Below are positions 7,397 to 14,608 of a stretch of 29,624 nucleotides of DNA, in pieces (positions within the stretch are counted from its first letter, which is position 1; every line of letters begins with the position of its first letter). The stretch lies in the NCBI GenBank assembly GCA_031267345.1, contig JAIRZG010000244.1, forward strand, positions 1-29,624, read 5' to 3'. The notes under the pieces were generated by a model. It did no database searches. It saw only the letters and a list, made by a program, of their open reading frames with translations, and was not told the DNA's origin. The DNA comes from Zoogloeaceae bacterium (lineage in GTDB: Bacteria; Pseudomonadota; Gammaproteobacteria; Burkholderiales; Rhodocyclaceae). The translations under genes and the position numbers were made by a program.

Positions 7397-8290
7397 ATGC
7401 TGTTCAAAAATCTACAGATTTACCGTCTGAAAAACTGGCCTGTCACTATCGCCGATCTCGAAAAACGGTTGGCAGCTCACCAGCTTGCGCCATGCGGCAG
7501 CGGCGAATTCGCGGTGACCGGATGGGTTTCGCCACGGCAGGACGATGCGTTTGTGAGCGCCATTGCCGGGCAGTGGTTGATTGCGTTCGGCGTTGAGGCC
7601 CGCCTGCTGCCTGCGGCGGTCGTGCGGGAGGAAGTGGCGGCGCTCGCGGCGGTTTTTGTCGCGGAAAACGGCTACAGACCGGGACGCAAACAAATGCGCG
7701 AATGGGCTGATGAGGTGACGCGGAAGTTACTGCCACGTGCATTTATCCGCCGCCGCCGCACGCTTGTCTGGATTGATCCGGCGAACGGCTGGGTGGGCAT
7801 CGACGCGGCCAGCCGGGCGAAGGCGGAGGAAGTGCTTGAACTCTTGCACAAAACATTCGATCACCTTCCGCTTGCCTTGTTGCACACGGCGCGTTCGCCA
7901 ACTTCGGCGATGTCTGATTGGTTGGCAAACGAAGAGCCGGTGAATTTCACTATCGACATGGACTGCGAACTGCGCGATGTCAGCGGAGATGGATCGATTG
8001 TGCGCTATGCGCGCTACCCGCTCTGGGGCTCTGATGTTAGGGATTACGTTACATCCGGAAAGCTGCCGACCCGGCTGGCGATGACGTTCGATAAACGCGT
8101 CAGTTTCGTTTTCACCGAAAAACTGGAAATCAAGCGTCTGGAATTTCTCGACGTGACGCGCGAGAAACTCGGGGTGTCGGATGACGCCGAGTGTCTGGTT
8201 GATGAGGAATACGTGGAATTCGCTCTGATGACGGGAGAATTTGCGCGCCTGATCCCGGCGCTGGTCGAGGCGCTGGGCGGAGAGGCGTGA
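7397..8290 (+). CDS. rdgC: RdgC-type recombination-associated protein
   Basis: The 297-residue protein matches chromosomal RdgC over its full length, which is about 300 residues. It begins MLFKNLQIYRLK, has LLPRAF with the following WID and NGWVGIDAAS in the middle, and ends FARLIPALVEALGGEA. RdgC is a ring-forming double-stranded-DNA-binding protein that limits RecA filament activity and is linked to replication restart. Its place between the transposase and the transposition ATPase, with a good ribosome site (GAGGAG) nine bases after the transposase stop, shows that it belongs to the phage operon. I infer that it protects or channels transposition intermediates and holds back RecA during phage replication. 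Confidence 0.92.
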   Translation: MLFKNLQIYRLKNWPVTIADLEKRLAAHQLAPCGSGEFAVTGWVSPRQDDAFVSAIAGQWLIAFGVEARLLPAAVVREEVAALAAVFVAENGYRPGRKQMREWADEVTRKLLPRAFIRRRRTLVWIDPANGWVGIDAASRAKAEEVLELLHKTFDHLPLALLHTARSPTSAMSDWLANEEPVNFTIDMDCELRDVSGDGSIVRYARYPLWGSDVRDYVTSGKLPTRLAMTFDKRVSFVFTEKLEIKRLEFLDVTREKLGVSDDAECLVDEEYVEFALMTGEFARLIPALVEALGGEA

Positions 8291-8291
8291 G

Positions 8292-9512
8292 ATGAAAACA
8301 CCAAATCGCACTCACTCGATCCGCGAGATTGCGCGCCGCGCCGGAGTCGATCCGGCGGTTGCGCGCCGCGCGATGCGGGGGCATTTCCCGGTGCGAGACC
8401 GGGCTGCGGCAAATCGGCTCACGGCGGCGCTGGATGGCGTGGGGGCTGCCGTGGATATACCCGCGTCCGCCGCGCCTGATAGCGGCGGTTTGCACGCCGT
8501 GCAAATCGCAAAAGAGGGGCGGGGTCGTGCCAACGATCCCGCCCCAGATGAAACGCCCGACGCGACTGATGGAAACGACGGGCACTCACTCGATGACAAG
8601 GAGCAACGCATGTTAATTCAAAGACAGGCCATCGCACCAGCGGCCCTGAAACACTGGGGGCTGTTTGGTTCCGCGTTGTCCGCGCCGTGGCAACGCGGGC
8701 AGGTATTTTTCCATCCCGAAAACCTTGTAATTTATGAGCATATGCTCTCCAAGGCGCGGTATGGCGGGTTGCTCGCCGTGATCGGGGAATCCGGCGCGGG
8801 CAAGACCATTATCAAAGATGCGCTTGTCGGCGATCTCGTCGCCGAAGGCGAAATTGATGTGATCGAACCGCGAACACAGCGGATGGAAGAGACCGACAAG
8901 CTCGGCAAGACACTGAAAGCGGGAGATATCGTCGAGGCAATCATGTCCGAGCTTGCGCCGGGAACACTCGTGCGGCGCACGTCGGAGGCGCAGTTGCGCC
9001 AGGTCGGGGCCTGCCTTGCGGCGCGACTGGCGGACAATCCGCGGCGGCATGTCGTTTTGATTTTCGACGAGGCGCATTGCCTGCCGAAAATCACGCTGCG
9101 GCATCTCAAGCGGTTTCTTGAGTTGAAGGACCCGGCAAAGAAGGGGCTGCAGCGCCCGCTGCTGTCGATCATTTTGCTCGGTCAGCCCGAGCTGGCGGTG
9201 CGCCTGTCGCAGCACGATCAGTCTGTACGCGAGGTCTGGCAGCGCTGCGAGATTGTGCATATGCACCCGCTGGACGGCGCGCTTGATGCATACGTCAAGC
9301 ACCGCCTGGGCGATGCGGCTCGCGCTTTCGCGCCCGAGGCGCTGGCGCGGCTGGCGGCCTGCCTGATTGACCGGCATGGCGTCTCCTATTTGTATCCGCT
9401 TGCAGTCGATAACTGGCTGGCGCTGATTCTCAACCGTGCCGCCGGGCTGGCTAAAACGATCACCGGCGATCTGGTTGATGAAATCGCCGCTGACGTGCGG
9501 AGGGGAAAATGA
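8292..9512 (+). CDS. B: Transposition target-choice ATPase (MuB/ExeA-like)
   Basis: The 406-residue protein joins an N-terminal helix-turn-helix (IREIARRAGVDPAVARRAM, residues 10-28) to an AAA+ ATPase. It has a Walker A motif, GESGAGKT (residues 165-172), and a Walker B motif, LIFDEAH (about 256-262), followed by a helical lid of the ExeA/BcepMu gp9 type. In Mu, the B ATPase binds target DNA, stimulates the transposase and provides target immunity, and the same role is expected here. The variable linker (residues 60-105) ends at Met107 (position 8610), which is preceded by a strong AAGGAG; an ATPase-only form may be made from there. The gene overlaps the next one by ATGA. Confidence 0.88.
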   Translation: MKTPNRTHSIREIARRAGVDPAVARRAMRGHFPVRDRAAANRLTAALDGVGAAVDIPASAAPDSGGLHAVQIAKEGRGRANDPAPDETPDATDGNDGHSLDDKEQRMLIQRQAIAPAALKHWGLFGSALSAPWQRGQVFFHPENLVIYEHMLSKARYGGLLAVIGESGAGKTIIKDALVGDLVAEGEIDVIEPRTQRMEETDKLGKTLKAGDIVEAIMSELAPGTLVRRTSEAQLRQVGACLAARLADNPRRHVVLIFDEAHCLPKITLRHLKRFLELKDPAKKGLQRPLLSIILLGQPELAVRLSQHDQSVREVWQRCEIVHMHPLDGALDAYVKHRLGDAARAFAPEALARLAACLIDRHGVSYLYPLAVDNWLALILNRAAGLAKTITGDLVDEIAADVRRGK

Positions 9513-9820
9513 ACGTGGTAAAAATCAATTGGTATGTGCCACCCGAAGAACGGCAACTTATCGACAAAATTGTCGCACGTGGCATGAAAGCGGCATCAAA
9601 CCTCAAGCCTGAAGTGTTTGCGGATGTGGTGGAGGCTGCGACGATGGACATCATCTGCTGCCATAACCATCTGTGCAGGCTCCGGCTGAAGGCATGGCTG
9701 AACGCGGACGATTTCAATTTTCTGCACGATTTCTACGGCATATACAGTCATCTGGATCGTAACAAGATCAAGTTGACCGGGTTCTTCCTGCCGCGCTTTG
9801 CAGACAGGGGGCAGCAATGA
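9509..9820 (+). CDS. Conserved phage protein, DUF6874-like
   Basis: The 103-residue protein has a central MDIICCHNH followed by NADDFNFLHDFYGIYSHLDR and ends GFFLPRFADR. This pattern (M-D-I near an H, then ADDFNF-HD-GI, R near the end) recurs in early proteins of Mu-like phages annotated as DUF6874; I name the family from memory and not from a search. No catalytic motif is evident. It is coupled by overlap to the genes on both sides. Confidence 0.65.
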   Translation: MNVVKINWYVPPEERQLIDKIVARGMKAASNLKPEVFADVVEAATMDIICCHNHLCRLRLKAWLNADDFNFLHDFYGIYSHLDRNKIKLTGFFLPRFADRGQQ

Positions 9821-10131
9821 GCGCGCGCAAATGCAGGATTTGCGGTTGCACGGATGATGATTGCCGCCAGTGCGTCGATAAAACCGGCGCGCCATGCTAT
9901 TGGATTGAAGAGGATGTATGCAGCGCCTGCGCGCCGAAAGCGGCGATCGGTCATGTGATCCGGCGGATGATCTGCGATCCGCGTCTGGCGTGGTTGATCG
10001 GCCCCGGCTCAAGGACATGGGAATTGGTGACGGCGGCGTTCGCTGTTATCAATGACATGGATATCGACAAATTCCGCCGCGAGATTGAGGCGCAACTGAA
10101 ATACGAGGAGTGGCCAAATGATCGCAGCTAA
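9817..10131 (+). CDS. Small protein with an N-terminal zinc-binding-type cysteine cluster
   Basis: The 104-residue protein opens with CRICGCTDDDCRQC, then C at about residue 27 and CSAC at 35-38. That gives eight cysteines in the first 40 residues, spaced as paired CxxC motifs that would hold one or two metal ions, most likely zinc. The C-terminal 60 residues are helical and not recognised. Similar cysteine-rich openings (CRVCGCTDDDCRQC-like) are common in small phage proteins of unknown role. It overlaps the previous stop and the following start. Confidence 0.7.
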   Translation: MSARKCRICGCTDDDCRQCVDKTGAPCYWIEEDVCSACAPKAAIGHVIRRMICDPRLAWLIGPGSRTWELVTAAFAVINDMDIDKFRREIEAQLKYEEWPNDRS

Positions 10132-10432
10132 TGACAAACAGTTTGGCATGCGCGCCGATGCGCCCGATAGCGGTCTGGTTGGCCGTGCCTGCGCTGTGTT
10201 GAAAGTTCTGCGTATGTTGCGCAGGTGGGATATCCCCATTGCTGCCATGAACATCGGGCGGCGCGGCGAGTTGCCGCATGTGACAGTCACTGTCGATAAG
10301 ACCCGCAGTATCGCGGAGCTGCTCGATGCCGCCGGGCCGCGGCGCTATTTCGCACCGCCAAGGCAAGGGGGCGCGATCCGCGCGATGGCAGTGCTTGGCG
10401 AGGTGCTCGTCGAGTGGGAGGTGCCGCAATGA
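10118..10432 (+). CDS. Small early protein, unknown
   Basis: The 104-residue protein has no domain that I recognise. The middle part reads as alternating strands (GELPHVTVTVDKTRSIAELL) after a helix (RACAVLKVLRMLRRW). It starts 14 bases inside the 3' end of the preceding gene, with GAGGAG upstream, and overlaps the next start by ATGA. Overlap on both sides supports it as a real gene. Confidence 0.6.
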   Translation: MIAANDKQFGMRADAPDSGLVGRACAVLKVLRMLRRWDIPIAAMNIGRRGELPHVTVTVDKTRSIAELLDAAGPRRYFAPPRQGGAIRAMAVLGEVLVEWEVPQ

Positions 10433-10767
10433 GTATTGCAAGCATCCAATACCAAGTCACTGCGCTCAAAGCCGATCTGCTACCAGGCGGCGGCTCGCGG
10501 CAGTGGATCTCCATGACTGGATATACGCCTGCCATGAAATCGGAACCTGCCCGGACGGGGCGGGGAAAACTGTTCGACCTGCTCAATGATGCCGGAGACA
10601 AGGGTATGACGATGCCCGCTTTGTTAGATCGGTTGAATATCTCCGAATCTCGCATTCGGAGTCTGCTACATGAGTTTTGTGTGCAAAAAAAAGTTGTCAA
10701 GCGCCACAGGTTAGTGAGATGCCCTGGGCGCGCGCCTTGCCACAATGATTATTGCATTGTTTCGTGA
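10429..10767 (+). CDS. Small protein with a helix-turn-helix-like C-terminus
   Basis: In this 112-residue protein, residues 45-90 (GRGKLFDLLNDAGDKGMTMP, then ALLDRLNISESRIRSLLHEF) look like a winged helix of the kind used for DNA binding. A basic wing (VKRHRLVRC) and a tail with three cysteines and a histidine follow, which could hold a metal. The N-terminal 40 residues are not recognised. The start at 10429 overlaps the previous stop. It is probably a DNA-binding early protein; the target is unknown. Confidence 0.65.
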   Translation: MSIASIQYQVTALKADLLPGGGSRQWISMTGYTPAMKSEPARTGRGKLFDLLNDAGDKGMTMPALLDRLNISESRIRSLLHEFCVQKKVVKRHRLVRCPGRAPCHNDYCIVS

Positions 10768-10779
10768 TAGGGGTACATC

Positions 10780-11295
10780 ATGCCGAAAACCAGAACAAAG
10801 AAGACAGCCGCGCCTTATGTCTGCCAGTCCAGGCAGGAAACGATGGATGCCATCAAAACGTTGGGCGACGCTCAGCGCGAACTGATTCGCATCGAAACGA
10901 AAATCAACGATGCAATCGCAGAAATCACATCGCAACACAAGGGCGAGGTTGATGCGCTGAAGATGCGTATCGAGGAGTTGATTGAGGGCGTGCATTGGTG
11001 GTGCGAGGCAAACCGCAGCGCGCTGTGCGCGGGCGGCGGCAAGTCGGCAAATTTAATTACCGGCGAGGTGGCGTGGCGGAAGCGCCCGGCATCGGTAACG
11101 GTGCGCGGGGTAGACAAGGTTTTAGCCTACCTGAATGCTAATGGACTGAAAAGATTCGTGCGGACGAAGGAGGAAATTAACAAAGAGGCGATTCTGGCTG
11201 AGCCAAAGAGCATTATCTGCATACCCGGCCTCACATTGGTGCAAGGCGTCGAGGATTTCAGCGTAACGCCGTTCGAGGTGGAGGTGCAGCCATGA
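10780..11295 (+). CDS. gam: Gam-like host-nuclease inhibitor
   Basis: The 171-residue protein matches the Mu Gam-like family. A long N-terminal helix pair (ETMDAIKTLGDAQRELIRIE, then NDAIAEITSQHKGEVDALK) is followed by VAWRKRPASVTVRG and a C-terminal FVRTKEEINKEAIL segment. Mu Gam binds the ends of linear double-stranded DNA, is related to Ku, and shields the ends from RecBCD-type exonucleases. The length agrees with the family (about 170-175). The gene lies directly before gemA, the same neighbour as in many Mu-like phages, and the two overlap by ATGA. With RdgC it makes a second DNA-protecting protein in this operon. Confidence 0.88.
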   Translation: MPKTRTKKTAAPYVCQSRQETMDAIKTLGDAQRELIRIETKINDAIAEITSQHKGEVDALKMRIEELIEGVHWWCEANRSALCAGGGKSANLITGEVAWRKRPASVTVRGVDKVLAYLNANGLKRFVRTKEEINKEAILAEPKSIICIPGLTLVQGVEDFSVTPFEVEVQP

Positions 11296-11744
11296 GCGCC
11301 CCCGCCCGCCCGCCCAAGTGGACGAATCTGCTGAAGGCAATCTTCGCGGCCTGCAAGGCGACCGGACTGGACGATGACAGCCGTCGCGCTGTCGTCGAGC
11401 AATTGACCGGCAAGAAATCTCTGTCTGATTGCACGGCAGTCGAACTCGGTTGCGTGCTCGATCACCTGAACCGCGGACGGAAACAAGGAAAACAGCGTTA
11501 CGAAGGACGGCAACGGGTCAGACCGGCAGAAACCCGCGCCGGGCAGTTGTCGAAGATCGATGCGTTGCTGGCGGAACTGCACCGCGTCACGGGCGGCGTG
11601 CATACGCTGAAATATGCTGACGCAATTGCCAAAAAGAACGGATACGGCGAATGCGTGGAGTTTTGCGATGGGCGCGGCTTGCGCTACGTCATTGGGGCGC
11701 TGACGCGCACGCTGGCGTTTAAAAAGAAAGGTGGAAGGCAATGA
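11292..11744 (+). CDS. gemA: GemA-type regulatory protein (DUF1018)
   Basis: The 150-residue protein belongs to the gp16/GemA family (DUF1018). It has SLSDCTAVELGCVLDHLNRG in the middle, KIDALLAELHRV after it, and a final RYVIGALTRTLAFKK. In Mu, GemA lies in the same place and affects host gene expression and DNA topology; the molecular action is not well known. It overlaps gam upstream and the tiny membrane peptide downstream, both by ATGA, so the set is translationally coupled. Confidence 0.85.
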   Translation: MSAPARPPKWTNLLKAIFAACKATGLDDDSRRAVVEQLTGKKSLSDCTAVELGCVLDHLNRGRKQGKQRYEGRQRVRPAETRAGQLSKIDALLAELHRVTGGVHTLKYADAIAKKNGYGECVEFCDGRGLRYVIGALTRTLAFKKKGGRQ

Positions 11745-11842
11745 TGCCGGGGTCGATGTTGCTGGCCGCGCTCGCCGGTATCGCCGCCCTGGGCGCGACA
11801 GCGATGGCTGTGATTGGTATTGTGATCGCGCGGCAAAAATGA
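11741..11842 (+). CDS. 33-residue single-helix membrane peptide
   Basis: A very short frame starts MMPGSM and continues with an unbroken hydrophobic run (LLAALAGIAALGATAMAVIG, then IVIA), ending RQK. The predicted product is one membrane helix with a basic C-terminal end. It overlaps gemA (ATGA at 11741-11744) and mor (ATGA at 11839-11842), exactly the coupling used elsewhere in the operon, which supports a real gene. It could be a small membrane effector or a holin-like remnant; it is too short to assign. In many Mu-like phages lysis genes lie not far downstream of this point. Confidence 0.55.
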   Translation: MMPGSMLLAALAGIAALGATAMAVIGIVIARQK

Positions 11843-12303
11843 CGCCCGCAGAACTGCAATCCCTGCGGAATCTGCCCACGTTTCCCGCGGCGGCGGCGAG
11901 TCTGATCGCCGCCGTGGGTATTGAGGCGGCAGCCGCTTTGATCACAGAATGGCCCGGTCAACGATTCCCGGTGCCCGCCCGCCCTGGCGGCGGTACCCGG
12001 CAGGGCGCGGTCAATTGGGCTTGTCTCGTCGAGGTGACGGGCGAGGCGGCGGCAACAGTTATCGTCCGCCATTGGGGCGGTTTGGTTTTGTATGTCCCGT
12101 CGTGCAGCATGGCGATGTGTTTGCGACGACATGATGATGTGCGCCAGATGTTTGACAAGCTTACGCGCACTGGCATGTCCTCGCGCCAAGCGGTGTTTGA
12201 TATCGGCCTGAAATTCCAGTTGTCGTACCGCGCAGTCGAAAAAATCATCGGCAGGCCGGACAGCCCTGCGGCATTGCCCGGACAGCTCAATCTATTTATA
12301 TAG
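11839..12303 (+). CDS. mor: Mor-type middle transcription activator
   Basis: The 154-residue protein fits the Mor/C family. Its C-terminal helix-turn-helix (SSRQAVFDIGLKFQLSYRAV, then EKIIG) follows a dimerisation region with TGEAAATVIVRHWGGLVLYV, and its length is near the usual 130-150. In Mu, Mor activates the middle promoter, which drives the late activator C. Here no separate C gene is seen and the next gene, 60 bases on, is a head protein. Mor may therefore act on structural genes directly, or the genes between have been lost. The start at 11839 overlaps the previous stop; a GTG at 11731 in the same frame would lie inside gemA and is unlikely. Confidence 0.87.
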   Translation: MTPAELQSLRNLPTFPAAAASLIAAVGIEAAAALITEWPGQRFPVPARPGGGTRQGAVNWACLVEVTGEAAATVIVRHWGGLVLYVPSCSMAMCLRRHDDVRQMFDKLTRTGMSSRQAVFDIGLKFQLSYRAVEKIIGRPDSPAALPGQLNLFI

Positions 12304-12362
12304 CGGCACTGCCGATCTGTTTCGGTATGTTTTTGCCGCCACATGGCGCGGATCATCGCGGC
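12304..12362. other. Mor-protease junction
   Basis: These 59 bases separate the last early gene from the first head gene. They hold a small hairpin, CGGCACTGCCG (12304-12314), followed by a weak T-run (ATCTGTTT), and an ATG at 12327 in frame with the protease. Mu-like phages normally carry several kilobases of lysis and packaging genes at this place. I see no gene remnant here. Confidence 0.5.
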
Positions 12363-13352
12363 ATGACAACTCAAAACGAAACGCTCTCCGGCGTCGAGAT
12401 TTTCCGTTCCGGTAGACACGTCGATAGCACTGGCGTGGCGCGGCAGTTTTCGGACGCCGATCTGCTGGCGATGGCGCAGGGCTACGCGCCCACGCGGCGC
12501 GAAGCGCCCATCGTCATCGGGCATCCGGCGCTCGACGCCCCGGCATGGGGCTGGGTGAAGGATGTCCGGGTCGCCCCCCATCCGGAGGGTGCGCGCCTGG
12601 TGGTCGACGCTCGCGACGTGGCCCCGGCTTTCGCCGAGATGGTGCGCTCGCGCCGCTTTCCGAAACGTAGCGCGGCCTTCTATCCGCCCGATCACCCATC
12701 GAACCCCACACCCGGTAGTTGGTATTTGCGGCACGTGGGATTCCTCGGCGCGCAGCCGCCTGCAATCGAGGGGTTGAAAGACATTCAGTTTTCCGACGGC
12801 GAGGGCCTCGCCGTTTTTTCCGAAGAAATTCAGCAACCCGTGGAGGATGCAAACGTGGATAACGAAGAACTGGCGAGGTTGCAAGCGCAGATCGCCGAAC
12901 AGGCGGCGACGCTCACGGCGATGCAGGCCGAACGCGATGCCGCACAGGCGCTGCTGGCGACGTTCGCCGAGGCACAGCGCACAGAGCGGCATGCGGCGCA
13001 TGTGGCTTTCTGCGAGGCGGCGCTCAATGACGGGCGGCTCAAGCCCGCCGACCGGGCGAGCGCCGTGGCGGTGCTCGACGCTCTGGGCGATCTCAAGACG
13101 GTGGAGTTTGCCGAGACCGACGCGCGCGGCGAGGCTGTGCGCAAGGCGGTGACGCCGCTGGAGTTTGTCAAGCGGCTGATCGCCGGGGCGGAGAAGGCCG
13201 TCCAGTTCGGCGAGCATGCGCCGGGCACGCTCGCGCCGCGCGAAAAGCCGCGCGATGACGCGGCGCTGGCCGACGCCGCGCGAAAACTGGCGGCGGAAAA
13301 GAGCATCAGCTTCGCTGAAGCCGTGCAACAAATCGTTACGCTGGGAGACTGA
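12363..13352 (+). CDS. Mu I-like head protease with C-terminal scaffold
   Basis: The 329-residue protein matches the Mu-like prophage protease (gpI) family. The N-terminal half has REAPIVIGHPALDAPAWGWV and RFPKRSAAFYPPDHPSN, then GSWYLRHVGFLG. The serine of KRSAAF and the histidines of GHP and RHVGFLG are the likely catalytic residues, by comparison with related phage proteases. The C-terminal half (from about residue 165) is a coiled coil (NEELARLQAQIAEQAATLTA), as in scaffold proteins. It should cleave the scaffold during capsid maturation. A second start inside the gene (GTG at 12855 with GGAGG at 12842) would make the scaffold part alone, as Mu Z. I chose the ATG at 12363; 12327 is possible. 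Confidence 0.85.
   Translation: MTTQNETLSGVEIFRSGRHVDSTGVARQFSDADLLAMAQGYAPTRREAPIVIGHPALDAPAWGWVKDVRVAPHPEGARLVVDARDVAPAFAEMVRSRRFPKRSAAFYPPDHPSNPTPGSWYLRHVGFLGAQPPAIEGLKDIQFSDGEGLAVFSEEIQQPVEDANVDNEELARLQAQIAEQAATLTAMQAERDAAQALLATFAEAQRTERHAAHVAFCEAALNDGRLKPADRASAVAVLDALGDLKTVEFAETDARGEAVRKAVTPLEFVKRLIAGAEKAVQFGEHAPGTLAPREKPRDDAALADAARKLAAEKSISFAEAVQQIVTLGD
12855..13352 (+). CDS. Possible separate scaffold from an internal start (Mu Z-like)
   Basis: In frame with the protease, a GTG at 12855 has GGAGG eight bases upstream. The product, 165 residues starting VDNEELARLQAQ, coincides with the coiled-coil scaffold domain. In Mu, scaffold Z is thought to be made from an internal start in gene I in just this way. 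The ribosome site and domain boundary support it; expression is inferred. Confidence 0.5.
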   Translation: MDNEELARLQAQIAEQAATLTAMQAERDAAQALLATFAEAQRTERHAAHVAFCEAALNDGRLKPADRASAVAVLDALGDLKTVEFAETDARGEAVRKAVTPLEFVKRLIAGAEKAVQFGEHAPGTLAPREKPRDDAALADAARKLAAEKSISFAEAVQQIVTLGD

Positions 13353-13355
13353 GCC

Positions 13356-14321
13356 ATGGCCATGACACCTGAACAAATTCGCCTGGCGCAGAACCCGGTT
13401 TTGACCGGTCTGCTGCTGGGGATGACGCAAGGCGATTTGATCGCGGAAACTCTGTTTCCACGCTTACCCACGGCGTTGCGCGGGTTTACGCTTGGCAAGA
13501 TCGGCTACGAGCACATGCAGCAGTACAACCTGCGCCGTGCGCCGGGTAGCGCAACCAAGCGGATCGAAATCAATTATGAGGGCGTCACTTACACGGTTAA
13601 ACAATATTCCGTCGAAGTGCCGCTGCCGCGCGAGCTGATTCAGGAATCAGAAGCAATGCGGCGCATGAATGTCGGCACGAATCTGAATGTGAGCCAGATC
13701 GCCATGACGACGGCGGCCGCGGTGCTGGCGCTCGGCTACGAGATCGAGGCTGCGACGCTTGCTGCCGATCCAACGCTGTATCCGTCCGGCAACACGGCGG
13801 CGCTGACCGGCTCGGCAAAGTGGAGTGATGAAGACGGTAAGCCGGTGTCAGACATTCTTGAAGCGGCCGAGGTGATTCGCGGCAAGACGGGCCGCCGCCC
13901 GAACACGCTGCTGCTCTCGCCCGGCGCGTTCGCGGCGGTAAGAACGAACCCCGAGGTGAGGAGCTATCTGTCGATGACGCAACTTGGCCCGGCTACGCTC
14001 GATCAGCTCAAGACGATTTTCAATGTGGCGAGCATTGTTATCGGGGATGCTGTTTGGAAGGACGGCAAGGCCGCGTCGCATGACGTGTGGGGCAATAACG
14101 CGCTGCTGGCGTATGTGCCTTCGTCCTTCGGCGGCAACCAGAACAACATCAACCTGGCAGAACCGGCCTTCGGCTTTACCAGCGTGCTGGAAGGCAATCC
14201 CTTTGCCGAGCAGCCCTACTACGAGGATCCGAGCAAGTCCTGGATTTTCGGGGCGACTTTCGAGCGCGAATGCGTGGTGGCGACGCCCGAGGCGGGTTTT
14301 CTGTTCCAGACGCCGGTGTGA
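13356..14321 (+). CDS. Major capsid protein
   Basis: The 321-residue protein lies directly after the protease/scaffold gene and has the features of HK97-fold capsids of siphophages and Mu-like phages. It has an N-terminal region without a long delta domain (MTPEQIRLAQNPVLTGLLLG), a spine-like helical region (RRMNVGTNLNVSQIAMTTAA), the segment RRPNTLLLSPGAFAAVRTNP, and the late WGNNALLAYVPSS with PYYEDPSKSWIFGATFE. These are typical of the capsid family related to 'major capsid protein E' and Mu T. It forms the hexamers and pentamers of the shell. The gene is intact, which argues against a headless tailocin. Confidence 0.85.
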   Translation: MAMTPEQIRLAQNPVLTGLLLGMTQGDLIAETLFPRLPTALRGFTLGKIGYEHMQQYNLRRAPGSATKRIEINYEGVTYTVKQYSVEVPLPRELIQESEAMRRMNVGTNLNVSQIAMTTAAAVLALGYEIEAATLAADPTLYPSGNTAALTGSAKWSDEDGKPVSDILEAAEVIRGKTGRRPNTLLLSPGAFAAVRTNPEVRSYLSMTQLGPATLDQLKTIFNVASIVIGDAVWKDGKAASHDVWGNNALLAYVPSSFGGNQNNINLAEPAFGFTSVLEGNPFAEQPYYEDPSKSWIFGATFERECVVATPEAGFLFQTPV

Positions 14322-14329
14322 GGGATGAC

Positions 14330-14605
14330 ATGAGTTATATCGCTGTCTCGACGATCCGCGACGGGAAAAGGCGCATCGCGCCGGGCGAGCGCGTGAGTCT
14401 GTCCGCCGCGCAGGCGGAGGAATTGCTGGCGGCTGGCGCGATCCGCGAGGTCGCGGATGCGCCGCCCCCGCTCCCGCCCTCGCCGCCATCGGATGGCCGG
14501 GCGACTGTCGCACAAGCAGCCGGGGAGGATGCCGCCGCCGATGTGGCCGCGCCCGATCCCGTTCCCACACCCAAACCGAAAAAATCAGTCAAGGCAAAGG
14601 AGTAA
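14330..14605 (+). CDS. Small head-associated protein (Mu gp35-like position)
   Basis: In this 91-residue protein the first 45 residues form a compact domain (GKRRIAPGERVSLSAAQAEE, then LLAAGAIREV), the pattern of small phage proteins with an 'L-x-x-A-G-A-I' ending. The remainder is a proline/alanine-rich linker ending KPKKSVKAKE. In Mu-like phages a similar small protein follows the capsid gene (gp35 place). The start at 14330 was chosen at the beginning of the conserved part; 14270 would lie inside the capsid gene. The exact role is unknown. Confidence 0.65.
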   Translation: MSYIAVSTIRDGKRRIAPGERVSLSAAQAEELLAAGAIREVADAPPPLPPSPPSDGRATVAQAAGEDAAADVAAPDPVPTPKPKKSVKAKE

Positions 14606-14608
14606 GTC

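Noticed and set aside
12304..12314. Small hairpin after mor as a terminator
   Set aside because: The stem is only four to five pairs and the following T-run is broken; mentioned only as part of the junction.
11958..13430. Long open frame on the minus strand (490 codons)
   Set aside because: It runs opposite mor, the protease and the capsid start. Its composition (many R, H and Q) is that of a GC-rich antisense shadow and it shows no family pattern.
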